Below, in pieces: positions 43,899-52,689 of a stretch of 57,963 nucleotides of DNA. The stretch covers positions 1 to 57,963 of the forward strand of contig JAFTPU010000009.1 of assembly GCA_017463105.1 (NCBI GenBank). Direction: 5' to 3'. Under the pieces are notes generated by a model. The model did no database searches and was not told the origin of the DNA. It saw only the letters and a list, made by a program, of their open reading frames with translations. This DNA comes from Clostridia bacterium (GTDB lineage Bacteria > Bacillota > Clostridia > Christensenellales > Borkfalkiaceae). Numbering within the stretch: the first letter of the stretch is position 1; each line of letters starts with the position of its first letter. The position numbers and the translations under genes were made by a program.

Positions 43899-44504
43899 AT
43901 GGAACAAAACGAAAGAAACGAACAAAACACGGGGGCAGGTACGCGTTTAACGCTGAAAAACCGCCTCTCGGCAAAACGGCTTGCGTTGATGGCGGTGTTC
44001 ATTGCGCTCTCCTTCGTCGCAAGCTTTTTCGAGATCCCGCTTCCGCTCTTTGGCGCAAGCTTTTTGAAACTGGATTTCGGGAACGTATTTATCGTGCTGA
44101 TCTCCTTTTTACTCGGACCCGTAGAGGGGATCGTCGTCTGCGTGATCAAGGAATGTCTGCGCATGATCGGCGGCACGGTCGTGGGCGAGCTGGCGAATAT
44201 GATCGTTACCTGCGCTTTCCTTTTATTCCCCGCGATCGTCTATCGGTATAAAAAGGGAATAAAGACCGTTTTGTTTTCCCTTTGCGTTGCCTGTCTGATC
44301 GGCACGGGCGTGGCGCTCCTCGCCAACAGATATATTACGTTCCCGCTATACGAAGCGTTTTTGGGTATGCCCGCGAAGGAAGCGTTTGAAATATTTTGGG
44401 CGGCGATCTTGCTGTTCAATCTTATCAAGACCGTTTTGATCTCCGTTTTGACTCTGCTTTTGTATAAAAGACTGTCGAATTTTTTGAAAAAACTGAAAAT
44501 TTGA
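43899..44504 (+). CDS. ribU: Riboflavin ECF transporter S component RibU
   Basis: A 201-residue membrane protein with about six hydrophobic segments, including LALMAVFIALSFVASFFEIPLP-like sequence at the first and FGNVFIVLISFLLGPVEGIVV at the second-third. This is the substrate-binding subunit of an energy-coupling-factor importer; control by the FMN riboswitch makes riboflavin the substrate. The shared ATPases and EcfT are not in the window. The N-terminal ~25 residues are polar (NERNEQNTGAG). GAGGTAGGAT gives the ribosome-binding site. Confidence 0.94.
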   Translation: MEQNERNEQNTGAGTRLTLKNRLSAKRLALMAVFIALSFVASFFEIPLPLFGASFLKLDFGNVFIVLISFLLGPVEGIVVCVIKECLRMIGGTVVGELANMIVTCAFLLFPAIVYRYKKGIKTVLFSLCVACLIGTGVALLANRYITFPLYEAFLGMPAKEAFEIFWAAILLFNLIKTVLISVLTLLLYKRLSNFLKKLKI

Positions 44505-44523
44505 GCTTTTCGCGCGTAAATAT

Positions 44524-44552
44524 TTGCAAAATTCTCGCCGAGGTATTATAAT
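44524..44552 (+). promoter_or_regulatory. Promoter of the tsaE operon
   Basis: TTGCAA (44524-44529), 17 bases and TATAAT (44547-44552). Only six bases separate the -10 from the tsaE ATG, so the message is predicted to be leaderless. Confidence 0.82.
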
Positions 44553-44558
44553 AAAGAT

Positions 44559-44960
44559 ATGGCGGTTTATATTTCGGACTCCCGCGAAGCCACGGAGGCG
44601 TTTGCCGAGGAGTATGCTAAAACTTTATGCGGCGGCGACGTAGTGCTCCTCGACGGGGACATGGGCGCGGGCAAAACGGTGTTTGCCAAGGGCGTTGCCA
44701 AAGGTCTCGGGATCGAAGAAGAGGTCACCAGCCCCACGTACGCGTATATGAACGATTACGACGGACGGCTGTTTCATTACGATTGCTACCGTATCGAATC
44801 GGCGGCGCAAGCGGAGAATCTCGGGCTTGCCGACTATTTCGATATGGGCGGGATATGCTTGATCGAATGGGCGCAGAACATCGCCCCGCTTCTTCCCCCG
44901 CATTGCAAGCGGGTGAGGCTCGTGAAGCTGGACGAAAACAGACGGCAAATAGAGTATTGA
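44559..44960 (+). CDS. tsaE: tRNA threonylcarbamoyladenosine biosynthesis ATPase TsaE
   Basis: A 133-residue P-loop ATPase (Walker A GDMGAGKTVF, then SPTYAYMNDYDGRLFHYDCYRI, then ICLIEWAQN) that supports t6A37 formation on ANN-decoding tRNAs together with TsaB and TsaD. Standard length. No ribosome-binding site is visible within 15 bases, and the promoter -10 ends six bases before the ATG, pointing to leaderless translation. First gene of tsaE-tsaB-rimI. Confidence 0.95.
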   Translation: MAVYISDSREATEAFAEEYAKTLCGGDVVLLDGDMGAGKTVFAKGVAKGLGIEEEVTSPTYAYMNDYDGRLFHYDCYRIESAAQAENLGLADYFDMGGICLIEWAQNIAPLLPPHCKRVRLVKLDENRRQIEY

Positions 44961-44971
44961 GGAGGGCGCGT

Positions 44972-45586
44972 GTGAAAAATTATTTGGCGATAGACACGAG
45001 CGGCGGCTATCTGAGCGTGGTTGCGGTAAAAGACGGCAAAGCGTTCACCTCGTACGTGCCCGATTGCGCGATGAGGCAGTCCGTATTGCTTATGGACGAG
45101 ATCGACCGCGTATTGAAGCAAGCGGAAATGACGGTAAGCGATTGCGATTTTTTCGCCGCCGTCGTGGGTGCGGGCTCGTTTACGGGGATACGTATCGGGA
45201 TATCGGCGGCAAAGGGGTTTGCTTTGGCGTGCGGAAAACCGACTTTGCCCGTCACCTCTTTCGACGTGCTGGCATATAATGCGATAGACGAAAAGGTTTT
45301 GTGCTTGGTGGACGCCATGCACGGATATTATTATGCCTGTGGCTACGAAAACGGCAAAGCGATCGCGCAGCCCGCGTATTTAAGCGAGGCGGAGGCGTTG
45401 GCTTTGGCGAAAACGGAGGGTTACGCTTTGCGCGCGGGCGCTCCGCTCCCGATCGCGACGGAGGTCGTCGAACCCGCGGAGGGCTTGAAAAAAGCCGTCG
45501 GGGCATTGGCGGAACAAGGCGCGTTCGGGGAATTGACCGCCGTGTACGTAAGAAAAAGCTCCGCAGAGGAAAATTTACGGCAATGA
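44972..45586 (+). CDS. tsaB: tRNA threonylcarbamoyladenosine biosynthesis protein TsaB
   Basis: A 204-residue ASKHA-fold protein: YLAIDTSGGYLSVVAVKDG at the N-terminus and VGAGSFTGIRIGISAAKGF, the family motif. It is the partner of TsaD and TsaE. The open frame is longer, but GTG at 44972 has GAGGAGGG correctly placed and begins VKNYLAIDTS, so the upstream part is rejected. The stop overlaps the rimI start (ATGA at 45583-45586). Confidence 0.94.
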   Translation: MKNYLAIDTSGGYLSVVAVKDGKAFTSYVPDCAMRQSVLLMDEIDRVLKQAEMTVSDCDFFAAVVGAGSFTGIRIGISAAKGFALACGKPTLPVTSFDVLAYNAIDEKVLCLVDAMHGYYYACGYENGKAIAQPAYLSEAEALALAKTEGYALRAGAPLPIATEVVEPAEGLKKAVGALAEQGAFGELTAVYVRKSSAEENLRQ

Positions 45587-46014
45587 CGGTGCGCGCGTGG
45601 ACGGAGGGCGACCTGCCCGAGATCGGAAGGATCGAAGCGGAATGCTTTAAAGACCCGTGGTGCGTTGCGATGTGGCGGGGAACTTTCACGCGCTCCGATT
45701 TTACGGGCTTCGTTTTGGAGGAAAACGGCGCTTTGGTGGGATTTGCCGCGGCGACGGTCTTGTTCGAGGACGCCGAGCTTTTGCGGATCGCCGTTTATAA
45801 AAACGAACGCGGGAAGGGTCACGGCGGAAAATTGCTGGATACGTTGCTCGAAAACGCCAAAGCGCGCGGTGCGGAGAAAATGTTTCTCGAGGTCCGCGAA
45901 TCCAATGCGACCGCAAGGGGATTGTATGAAAGTCGCGGGTTTATCGCGACGGGCGTAAGGAAAAAATATTATGCGGACGGCGAGGACGCCGTCGCGATGG
46001 TGAAAACGCTGTAA
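45583..46014 (+). CDS. rimI: Ribosomal protein S18 alanine N-acetyltransferase-like GNAT
   Basis: A 143-residue GNAT acetyltransferase. It has IEAECFKDPW near the start, the acetyl-CoA loop NERGKGHGGKLL and the C-terminal LEVRESNATARGLYESRGF, all typical of RimI. It overlaps tsaB by four bases, the common tsaE-tsaB-rimI order. RimI acetylates the N-terminus of ribosomal protein S18. The longer upstream frame is a readthrough of tsaB in another frame. Confidence 0.9.
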   Translation: MTVRAWTEGDLPEIGRIEAECFKDPWCVAMWRGTFTRSDFTGFVLEENGALVGFAAATVLFEDAELLRIAVYKNERGKGHGGKLLDTLLENAKARGAEKMFLEVRESNATARGLYESRGFIATGVRKKYYADGEDAVAMVKTL

Positions 46015-46088
46015 GGAGGACGGAGCGCACGGAAAACGTTTTATCCGAGGTTTCGTTTTTACAAAAGGGGGAGGGGAAGGACCTCGTC

Positions 46089-46745
46089 ATGTTGCATGGG
46101 TATCTTTCTTGCAAGGAAAATTGGGCGGCGCAGATCGCTTACTTTTCGAAATTTTACCGCGTTACCGCGCTGGATTTCATCGGATTCGGGCAAAGCGGCG
46201 CCCTGCGGGAGCCTTTTTCCGTGGGCGATTACGCCGATTGGCTTCGCGCCGTGTTATCCGCGCTCCGAATCGAAAAGCCGCACGTGCTTGCCCATTCGTT
46301 CGGTTGTCGCGTTGCCGTCAAGGCGGCGAGCGGAAACGGAGATCTGTTCGATAAGATCGTTCTGACGGGACCTGCGGGCGTGATTTTGAAACGGGGGTTT
46401 TCCTATCGCGCGAAAGTGGGACTTTATCGGTTTGTGAAGCGGTTTGCTCCGCGATTTGCCGAAAAGCGGTTCGGGAGCAAGGAATATCGGTCGCTTTCCC
46501 CGATGATGAAAGAAAGTTATAAAAAAATAGTCAACGAGGACTTACGCGAATGTGCGCGGCAGGTCAAAAACGAGGTGTTGATCGTCGAGGGCGAAAACGA
46601 TGACGTGACGACGCGGGCGGAGGCGGAAGCCTATCTCGCCTGTTTCGAAAACGGAACGTTGCGTACGCTCGAGGGCGGACATTTCGCGTTTGCCGAAAAC
46701 GCGCTTGCGTTTAATCTTTTGACAGAGGAATTTTTATATGAATGA
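46089..46745 (+). CDS. Alpha/beta hydrolase, true start uncertain
   Basis: At least 218 residues of an alpha/beta hydrolase: oxyanion motif LHGYLSCKENW, the nucleophile elbow AHSFGCR with Ser, and a C-terminal EGGHFAFAENA with the catalytic His; Asp is likely in EGENDDV. The first ATG lies directly at the HG strand. The frame continues upstream without a stop (ENVLSEVSFLQKGEGKDLV), as expected for the missing N-terminal strand, back to a perfect AAGGAGG at 46013-46019. No ATG, GTG or TTG occurs in that part; ACG at 46029 is the best-placed codon. Substrate unknown. It overlaps the next gene by eight bases. Confidence 0.85.
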   Translation: MLHGYLSCKENWAAQIAYFSKFYRVTALDFIGFGQSGALREPFSVGDYADWLRAVLSALRIEKPHVLAHSFGCRVAVKAASGNGDLFDKIVLTGPAGVILKRGFSYRAKVGLYRFVKRFAPRFAEKRFGSKEYRSLSPMMKESYKKIVNEDLRECARQVKNEVLIVEGENDDVTTRAEAEAYLACFENGTLRTLEGGHFAFAENALAFNLLTEEFLYE

Positions 46746-48342
46746 ATGGATACCTATGATCGCAGCCGCTATCGTTTGCTCCGGGCTTTTTTGCTGTATG
46801 ACGCTCAAAGCGGTGGGGGCGATGCAACAGGGCGGCTACAAAAACAGAATGTTCTTGCGCTGGTTCAAGCGGGGGGATAATCTGTATTTCAATCGGTTGT
46901 GCGTGCTGGCGCTTTGCCTTGCGCTCGTCAGCGCGGTGACTTCGCTCGGATTTTCGATGCTCGGCGTAAAAATCGCGTTGTACGTTTCCGCCGTGCCCTT
47001 TATCGGGCTTCTCGTCGTGTTTCTTGCCGTCGATCTCAAATACGCGCTTAAAGTGCCCGTCAAATACACGGGCAGATTTTGCCGATTGTTCGCCGTATAC
47101 TTGTTTTTTACGGCGTGCGTATCCTTTGGATTCCTCTATTTGTTAAGTTTTCTTTCCTCGCTGAACGGCTCGGAAATTTACGCGTTGATTTCGTTTATTC
47201 CGTATTCGTTGATGCCGATCCTGTTGCCCTTTTTACTTTGCGCGGCGAACGGCGTTACCCGTATTTTCGAGAATGCTCGCAACGAAAAATATGCGAAACG
47301 GGCGGGGCAGGTATTAAACGAAAGGAAAATTATCCGCGTCGGCGTGGTGGGGAGCTTCGGAAAGACCACGGTGAAAAATATCCTCAAAGCGTTGCTTTCG
47401 GTGAAATACGACGTGGCGGAAACGCCCGCGTCTTATAACACTCCCGTCGGCATTGCCAAGACGGTGTTTTCGGAGGGCTTCGATAAAAAGGAAGTGTTCA
47501 TTGCGGAAATGGGCGCAAGAAAACAAGGGGACGTTGCCGAGCTTTGCGCGCTCGTAAAGCCCGATTACGCCGTGTTTACGGGCGTGTGCGAACAGCATAT
47601 TTCCTCCTTTAAAAGTCTCGATAACGTGTTCGGAGAAAAGAGCGAGATCTTAAAATGCGGCGCGACGGTCGTTTGCGGCGAGAGCCTGAGGGAACGTATC
47701 ACGGAAACGTTCGGGGAAAATTCGAAAGGCGTCGTTTATCCCGACCCGACGGCGGTCCAAAACTTGCATTTGTCGGCGACGGAGACGAAATTTGATTTAA
47801 AAATCGGCGGAAAATCGATTCCCGTTTTGACGAAGCTTCTCGGCTTTGCGGCGGTGGAGAACGTATTGCTTGCGGCGACGCTGGCGTATGAAATGGGCTT
47901 GACGGCGGAGGAGATCGCCAAAGGGTTGGAAAATATTCCCGCTATCCCGCACCGCCTGCAGTTGATCGAAAGCAACGGAACGTATATCCTCGACGACGGG
48001 TACAATTCCAACCCGCGCGGGGCGAAGGAGGCGTTGGCGGCGCTGAGCAGATTCTCGGGACGGAAATGTATCGTCACGCCCGGGATCGTAGAGTGCGGCG
48101 TTTTGGAAGAAAAGATCAACGCCGAGCTGGGCAGAAATATCGCCGCGGAACGGTTGGATAAGGTGATCCTGATCGGCGACACGCTGATCGGGGCGGTAAA
48201 AAAAGGTTACGCGGAAGCGGGCGGCGAGGAGAGCAAGCTGGTCGTGGCGCGGAGCTTGGAAGAGGCAAAGCCGCTTCTTGCTGAATGGGTCTGCCCGGGC
48301 GACGCCGTGCTGTTTTTGAACGACCTGCCGGACGTTTATTAA
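46738..48342 (+). CDS. murF: MurF-like Mur ligase with membrane domain
   Basis: A 534-residue fusion. Residues ~1-175 contain about five membrane segments (for example MIAAAIVCSGLFCCMTL, VLALCLALVSAVTSLGF, SLMPILLPFLLCAANG). From ~195 a Mur ligase follows: P-loop VVGSFGKTTVKN, ETPASYNTPVGIA, EMGARKQGDVAELC and the C-terminal HRLQLIESNGTYILDDGYNSNP. MurF adds D-Ala-D-Ala to UDP-MurNAc-tripeptide. The immediately downstream gene is D-Ala-D-Ala ligase, supporting that role, though a related membrane Mur ligase function cannot be excluded. Confidence 0.88.
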   Translation: MNEWIPMIAAAIVCSGLFCCMTLKAVGAMQQGGYKNRMFLRWFKRGDNLYFNRLCVLALCLALVSAVTSLGFSMLGVKIALYVSAVPFIGLLVVFLAVDLKYALKVPVKYTGRFCRLFAVYLFFTACVSFGFLYLLSFLSSLNGSEIYALISFIPYSLMPILLPFLLCAANGVTRIFENARNEKYAKRAGQVLNERKIIRVGVVGSFGKTTVKNILKALLSVKYDVAETPASYNTPVGIAKTVFSEGFDKKEVFIAEMGARKQGDVAELCALVKPDYAVFTGVCEQHISSFKSLDNVFGEKSEILKCGATVVCGESLRERITETFGENSKGVVYPDPTAVQNLHLSATETKFDLKIGGKSIPVLTKLLGFAAVENVLLAATLAYEMGLTAEEIAKGLENIPAIPHRLQLIESNGTYILDDGYNSNPRGAKEALAALSRFSGRKCIVTPGIVECGVLEEKINAELGRNIAAERLDKVILIGDTLIGAVKKGYAEAGGEESKLVVARSLEEAKPLLAEWVCPGDAVLFLNDLPDVY

Positions 48343-48414
48343 AATGCAAAATATTAAATAATCAAACACAGGAAACACCAAAGCGAAAGAATTTTTGTGC
48401 GGAGGTGTTTTTTT

Positions 48415-49539
48415 ATGCGGAAAGTGGCGGTGGTGTTTGGCGGTAAGTCTTGCGAGAACGAGATCTCCGTGCTGACGGGCGTGTTCGTGATGAATCTTCT
48501 CGATAGGACGAAGTATACGGCGGTGCCCGTTTACATAGACACCGACGGGGGCGCGTACACGTCTCCCAAAATGACCGATCTCAACGTGTTTCGGAAAAGG
48601 GATACGACCTCTTTCGAACGGGTGTTTTTCGACGGCGGACAGATGTATGCGTTCGGGAAACGGAACAAGATCAAGCGGCTGGGTGAGATCGACGTCGCGC
48701 TCAATTGCTGTCACGGGGGCTTGGGCGAGGGCGGCGGCGTTTCCGCGATCATGGAATGGAACGCAATTCCTTTCGCTTCGCCCGATCTCACTTCCTCGGG
48801 GATATTCATGGATAAGTGCATGACAAAGACGGTGATGCGGGCGCTCAATATCCCCACCGTCGATTATATCCGCGCCAACGAGCGGGATTATTCAAAGCGC
48901 GGGGCGTTCCTCTTGAAGAATATCGAAACGCGGCTCAAATACCCCGTCGTGATCAAGCCCGCACACCTCGGCTCCTCGATCGGGATCGCCGTGGCGCACG
49001 ACGAAACGGAGGCGAAAACGGCGATCGAAAACGCGTTCGCGCTTGACGACCGCGTGTTGATCGAAAAATTTTTAAAAGACAAAAAGGACGTTAATTGCGC
49101 GGCGTATACCCTTCGCGGCGAGATCTGCGTTTCCGAACCCGAGCAGGCGTTCGGGGAGGGCGTGTACTCGTTCGAGGAGAAGTACGTCAAGCGGAAAAAC
49201 GACGGCGCGGGCGGGCTTTTAAACGGAAAAGGAGGGGGCAGGTACGCGTTGAACGGAGAATTGCGCGACAAGATACGCGCCTACACCAAGACCGTATATA
49301 AGCGTATGAATTTGAAGGGCGTGGTACGCATGGACTTTCTCGTGAGCGAGGGGAAGGCGTATCTTTGTGAGGTGAACACCGTGCCCGGGTCGCTTGCGTA
49401 CTATCTTTTCTGCGAACGGATATCCGACGCGCGGGCGTTCTTCTCCGATTTGATCGAGGAGGCGTTTTTAAACGGAGCGGCGGAGAAAAAGATACCGCAG
49501 ACGGGGATACTGAAAACCGTGCGGTGGAACACGAAATGA
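48415..49539 (+). CDS. ddl: D-alanine--D-alanine ligase
   Basis: A 374-residue ATP-grasp enzyme making the D-Ala-D-Ala dipeptide used by MurF. Marks: KVAVVFGGKSCENEISVLTG at the N-terminus, CCHGGLGEGGGVSAIME, DKCMTKTVM, the ATP loop IKPAHLGSSIGI and late CEVNTVPGSLAYYLF. GGAGGTG sits 7 bases before the ATG at 48415; the longer GTG form would start inside this site and is rejected. Length is normal. Confidence 0.95.
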   Translation: MRKVAVVFGGKSCENEISVLTGVFVMNLLDRTKYTAVPVYIDTDGGAYTSPKMTDLNVFRKRDTTSFERVFFDGGQMYAFGKRNKIKRLGEIDVALNCCHGGLGEGGGVSAIMEWNAIPFASPDLTSSGIFMDKCMTKTVMRALNIPTVDYIRANERDYSKRGAFLLKNIETRLKYPVVIKPAHLGSSIGIAVAHDETEAKTAIENAFALDDRVLIEKFLKDKKDVNCAAYTLRGEICVSEPEQAFGEGVYSFEEKYVKRKNDGAGGLLNGKGGGRYALNGELRDKIRAYTKTVYKRMNLKGVVRMDFLVSEGKAYLCEVNTVPGSLAYYLFCERISDARAFFSDLIEEAFLNGAAEKKIPQTGILKTVRWNTK

Positions 49540-49547
49540 GCAAAATG

Positions 49548-49588
49548 CCCGCCGTTTCTAAAGTTTTTGGAAACGGCGGGATTATTTT
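49548..49588 (+). terminator. Terminator after ddl
   Basis: CCCGCCGTTTC (49548-49558) pairs with GAAACGGCGGG (49570-49580), followed by ATTATTTT. Confidence 0.85.
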
Positions 49589-49600
49589 CCGTTCATTGCA

Positions 49601-49629
49601 TTGACAAACGCGTTAATTTCGGATATAAT
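49601..49629 (+). promoter_or_regulatory. Promoter of the glucokinase operon
   Basis: TTGACA (49601-49606), 17 bases and TATAAT (49624-49629), full consensus, upstream of the ROK kinase. Confidence 0.92.
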
Positions 49630-49674
49630 AAATAAAACGGGAAATCCGTAATCAAAGGAGAGACGACGGTTATT

Positions 49675-50631
49675 ATGACGGAAATCAAGAAGTATTATAT
49701 CGGTATCGACCTCGGGGGTACGTTCATCAAGGGCGGTATCGTGGACGACGAGGGAGCGATCCTCGTTTCCGACAAGGTGCCCACCGAATCGGACGGTGGG
49801 GAGAAAAAGGTTGCCGAAAATATCGCATACCTTTGCGAAAAGCTTTTAAACGCGGCGAATATGACGACGGGCGACGTGGAGGGGATCGGCATGGGCGTGC
49901 CCGGCATGATCGACGTGAAAAACGGACTCGTTATTTTCTCCAACAATCTGAATTGGAAAGACTTTAAGATTTCCGAGGCGGTTGGAGCTTTGACGGGCTT
50001 GCCCGTGAAGATCGCCAACGACGCGAACGTGGCGGCACTCGGCGAAACCAAATTCGGTTGCGGCAAGGCGTATAACAACACCGTGCTTTTAACGCTCGGT
50101 ACGGGCGTGGGCGGCGGCATCGTCATCGACGGCAAACTGTTCGAGGGCAACCGTTCGGCGGGCGCGGAGCTGGGACACTCGGTCATCGTCGCGGGCGGAG
50201 AACAATGCACCTGCGGGCGCAAGGGCTGTTTGGAAGCGTACGCTTCGGCGACCGCGCTCATAAGGGACACGAAACGCGCGATGGAAGCGGATAAAGACAG
50301 TAAGATGTGGGAGATCGGCTCCGTCGACAACGTGACGGGGAAAACGGCGTTCGACTATGCGGACAAGGACGCGTCGGCGAAGAAAGTCGTGGAAAATTAT
50401 ATCGAAAAATTGGGCGTCGGGATCACCAATCTCGCCAACGAATTCCGTCCCGAAGCGGTGCTTTTGGGCGGCGGCGTATGTGCGCAGGGGGACAACCTCG
50501 TCAAGCCCTTACAGGCGTTTTTGGATAAGGAAATTTTCGCGGGCGCAATGGGTCCGCAGGTCAGAATTTTGACCGCAACGCTGGAAAATTCCGCAGGGCT
50601 TCTCGGCGCGGCGGCTTTGTTTATGGAGTAA
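49675..50631 (+). CDS. glk: ROK-family glucokinase
   Basis: A 318-residue sugar kinase. It has the ATP motif GIDLGGTFIKGGIV, the substrate segment ANDANVAALGE, GTGVGGGIVIDG and the ROK zinc motif EQCTCGRKGCLEAYAS. ROK members phosphorylate glucose or N-acetylated sugars; the overall pattern is that of clostridial glucokinase. AAAGGAG is 13 bases before the ATG. Followed by a GH29 gene, so it may also feed from fucosylated or other glycans. Confidence 0.92.
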   Translation: MTEIKKYYIGIDLGGTFIKGGIVDDEGAILVSDKVPTESDGGEKKVAENIAYLCEKLLNAANMTTGDVEGIGMGVPGMIDVKNGLVIFSNNLNWKDFKISEAVGALTGLPVKIANDANVAALGETKFGCGKAYNNTVLLTLGTGVGGGIVIDGKLFEGNRSAGAELGHSVIVAGGEQCTCGRKGCLEAYASATALIRDTKRAMEADKDSKMWEIGSVDNVTGKTAFDYADKDASAKKVVENYIEKLGVGITNLANEFRPEAVLLGGGVCAQGDNLVKPLQAFLDKEIFAGAMGPQVRILTATLENSAGLLGAAALFME

Positions 50632-50645
50632 ACGGAGAAAAGATC

Positions 50646-51842
50646 ATGAATTACGTGGAAAGATTTGAAAAACTCGGCTTCGGGTTGTTTGTGCATTTCG
50701 GGTTATACAGCAAGATGGCGCAGGGGGAGTGGTATCTTACGCTCAATCCGAAAGCGGACAAGGAGAAATATCTCGGGCAGGTCTCGTCTTTCCGTATCCG
50801 CAAGGATTGGGCGAAGAGGCTCGTGAAAACGGCGAAAGCGGCGGGGTGTAAATATATCACCCTCACCACCCGTCATCACGACGGATTTTCTCTGTACGAT
50901 ACCTGCGGCTTGAACGATTTCGACGCCCCTCATTCCGCTTGCGGGCGCGATCTTATCCGCGAATTCGTGGACGAGTGCAATGCGGCGGGGATCGTGCCTT
51001 TCTTCTACCACACGCTGCTCGATTGGTGGCATAAGGATTTCGATACCGATTTTCCCGCATATATCGATTATCTCGTCAAGAGCGTGGAGATACTTTGCAA
51101 AAATTACGGCAAGATCGGCGGGTTTTGGTTCGACGGTATGTGGAGCAAACCGAACGAGGATTGGCAGGAGGATCGCTTGTACGGCACGATCAGAAAGTAT
51201 CAGCCCGAGGCGATGATCATCAACAATACGGGGCTCAACGAGCTGGGAAAGGTGGGGCACCCCGAGCTGGACAGCGTCACCTTCGAACGGGGCAAGCCTT
51301 GCTTTGTCGACAATTCCGATCGCCATCGCGCGGGCGAGATGTGTCAGGTGCTCAACGATCATTGGGGATATGCGCAAGGGGATTGTAATTATAAATCCGT
51401 GAAGGAGCTAATCGAAAATCTCGTCGATTGCAGAAAGTACAACTGTAATTTTCTGCTCAATACGGGGCTTTGCGGAAACGGCGCCGTGAATCCGATGGAC
51501 GAGGCGATGTTAAAAGAGATCGGCAAGTGGATGAAAGTGAACAAAGGCTTTATTTACGGCGCAAGATCGAGCGACGTCACGGCGGAGGGCGCGGATATTC
51601 TGCGCGGCGACGACGGCTGTTATTACGCGGTGATCAAAGACGTGGGTATGTCGGGCGACCCCAACGTGCAACGCGTGGGCGCGGGCAAAAGCGTGAAGGT
51701 GAACGCACGCGTGACCTCCGCGCGGTGGTTGGATACGAACGAACGGATCGCGGTGAAACGCGGCGAGTTCGCCGTGTTGCCTTTCGTGTACGGAAGAAGC
51801 TATTCCGTCCGCGTGGCGAAATTGAAAATAAAAGAAAAATAA
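50646..51842 (+). CDS. GH29-family alpha-L-fucosidase
   Basis: A 398-residue GH29 enzyme: FGLFVHFGLYS near the start, TTRHHDGFSLYDT, then the nucleophile Asp163 in FWFDGMW. The second half has WGYAQGDCNYKS and the LLNTG motif common to the family. No signal peptide, so it is cytoplasmic and should act on imported fucosyl-oligosaccharides. Length is short for GH29 (usually 420-480), typical of single-domain forms. It starts 14 bases after the glucokinase and is followed by an SDR. Confidence 0.92.
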   Translation: MNYVERFEKLGFGLFVHFGLYSKMAQGEWYLTLNPKADKEKYLGQVSSFRIRKDWAKRLVKTAKAAGCKYITLTTRHHDGFSLYDTCGLNDFDAPHSACGRDLIREFVDECNAAGIVPFFYHTLLDWWHKDFDTDFPAYIDYLVKSVEILCKNYGKIGGFWFDGMWSKPNEDWQEDRLYGTIRKYQPEAMIINNTGLNELGKVGHPELDSVTFERGKPCFVDNSDRHRAGEMCQVLNDHWGYAQGDCNYKSVKELIENLVDCRKYNCNFLLNTGLCGNGAVNPMDEAMLKEIGKWMKVNKGFIYGARSSDVTAEGADILRGDDGCYYAVIKDVGMSGDPNVQRVGAGKSVKVNARVTSARWLDTNERIAVKRGEFAVLPFVYGRSYSVRVAKLKIKEK

Positions 51843-51863
51843 TAAAGTAAGGAGAAAATAAAA

Positions 51864-52625
51864 ATGATTTCATTAAAAGACAAAGTGGTGATCATCACGG
51901 GCGGCGGCAGAGGTATCGGCTTCGGACTTTCGACGGCGTTTGCCAAAGCGGGCGCAAAGCTCGTGATCACGGGCAGAACGGAGAGCACGCTCCTTTCCGC
52001 GAAAGAAAAGCTGGAAGCGGCGCACGGTTGCGAAGTACTTACCGTAACGGCGGACGGCGCGGATGAAACGGCGATCCAGAACGTTATCGACAAAACGGTT
52101 GAACGCTTCGGCAGAATCGACGCGGTGGTAAACAACGCGCAGGCTTCCGCTTCGGGTAAAATGCTCGTCGATCACACGAAAGAAGACCTCGACCTTGCCA
52201 TTTATTCGGGCTTGTACGCGACCTTCTTCTATATGCAGAAAGCGTTCCCTTACCTGAAAGAAACGAAGGGCTGCGTCGTCAATTTCGCTTCGGGCGCGGG
52301 TTTGTTCGGACGTATCGCGCAGTCGAGCTATGCGGCGGCGAAAGAGGGTATCCGCGGACTTTCGCGCGTAGCGGCGACGGAATGGGCGCCCTACGGCGTG
52401 CGCGTGAACGTGATCTGCCCGCTGGCGATGACGGAGGGCTTGCAGAAATTCAAGGAAGAATATCCCGAACGCTACGAGCAGACGATCAAGGGCGTGCCCA
52501 TGGGCAGATTTGCCGATCCCGAAAAGGACGTCGGCGGCGTGTGTGTATTCCTTTGCTCGGACGAAGCGAGCTACGTAACGGGCGAGACGATCACGCTCCA
52601 AGGCGGCAGCGGTTTGAGACCGTAA
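51864..52625 (+). CDS. Short-chain dehydrogenase/reductase
   Basis: A 253-residue SDR. The cofactor loop is TGGGRGIGFGL, the NNAQAS stretch replaces the common NNAG, and Tyr156-Lys160 in SYAAAKEG form the catalytic pair. GRTES after the second strand suggests NADP preference. It ends in TLQGGSGLRP. It is the last gene of the glk-GH29-SDR unit; it could be a fucose or other sugar dehydrogenase, which is inference. Confidence 0.9.
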   Translation: MISLKDKVVIITGGGRGIGFGLSTAFAKAGAKLVITGRTESTLLSAKEKLEAAHGCEVLTVTADGADETAIQNVIDKTVERFGRIDAVVNNAQASASGKMLVDHTKEDLDLAIYSGLYATFFYMQKAFPYLKETKGCVVNFASGAGLFGRIAQSSYAAAKEGIRGLSRVAATEWAPYGVRVNVICPLAMTEGLQKFKEEYPERYEQTIKGVPMGRFADPEKDVGGVCVFLCSDEASYVTGETITLQGGSGLRP

Positions 52626-52643
52626 GTTGGTTTACATACAAAA

Positions 52644-52677
52644 CCCCGCAATTCTCACTGGATTGCGGGGATATTTT
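52644..52677 (+). terminator. Terminator of the glk-GH29-SDR operon
   Basis: CCCCGCAAT (52644-52652) pairs with ATTGCGGGG (52662-52670) and is followed by ATATTTTTTT. Confidence 0.9.
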
Positions 52678-52689
52678 TTTGCTTTTTAA

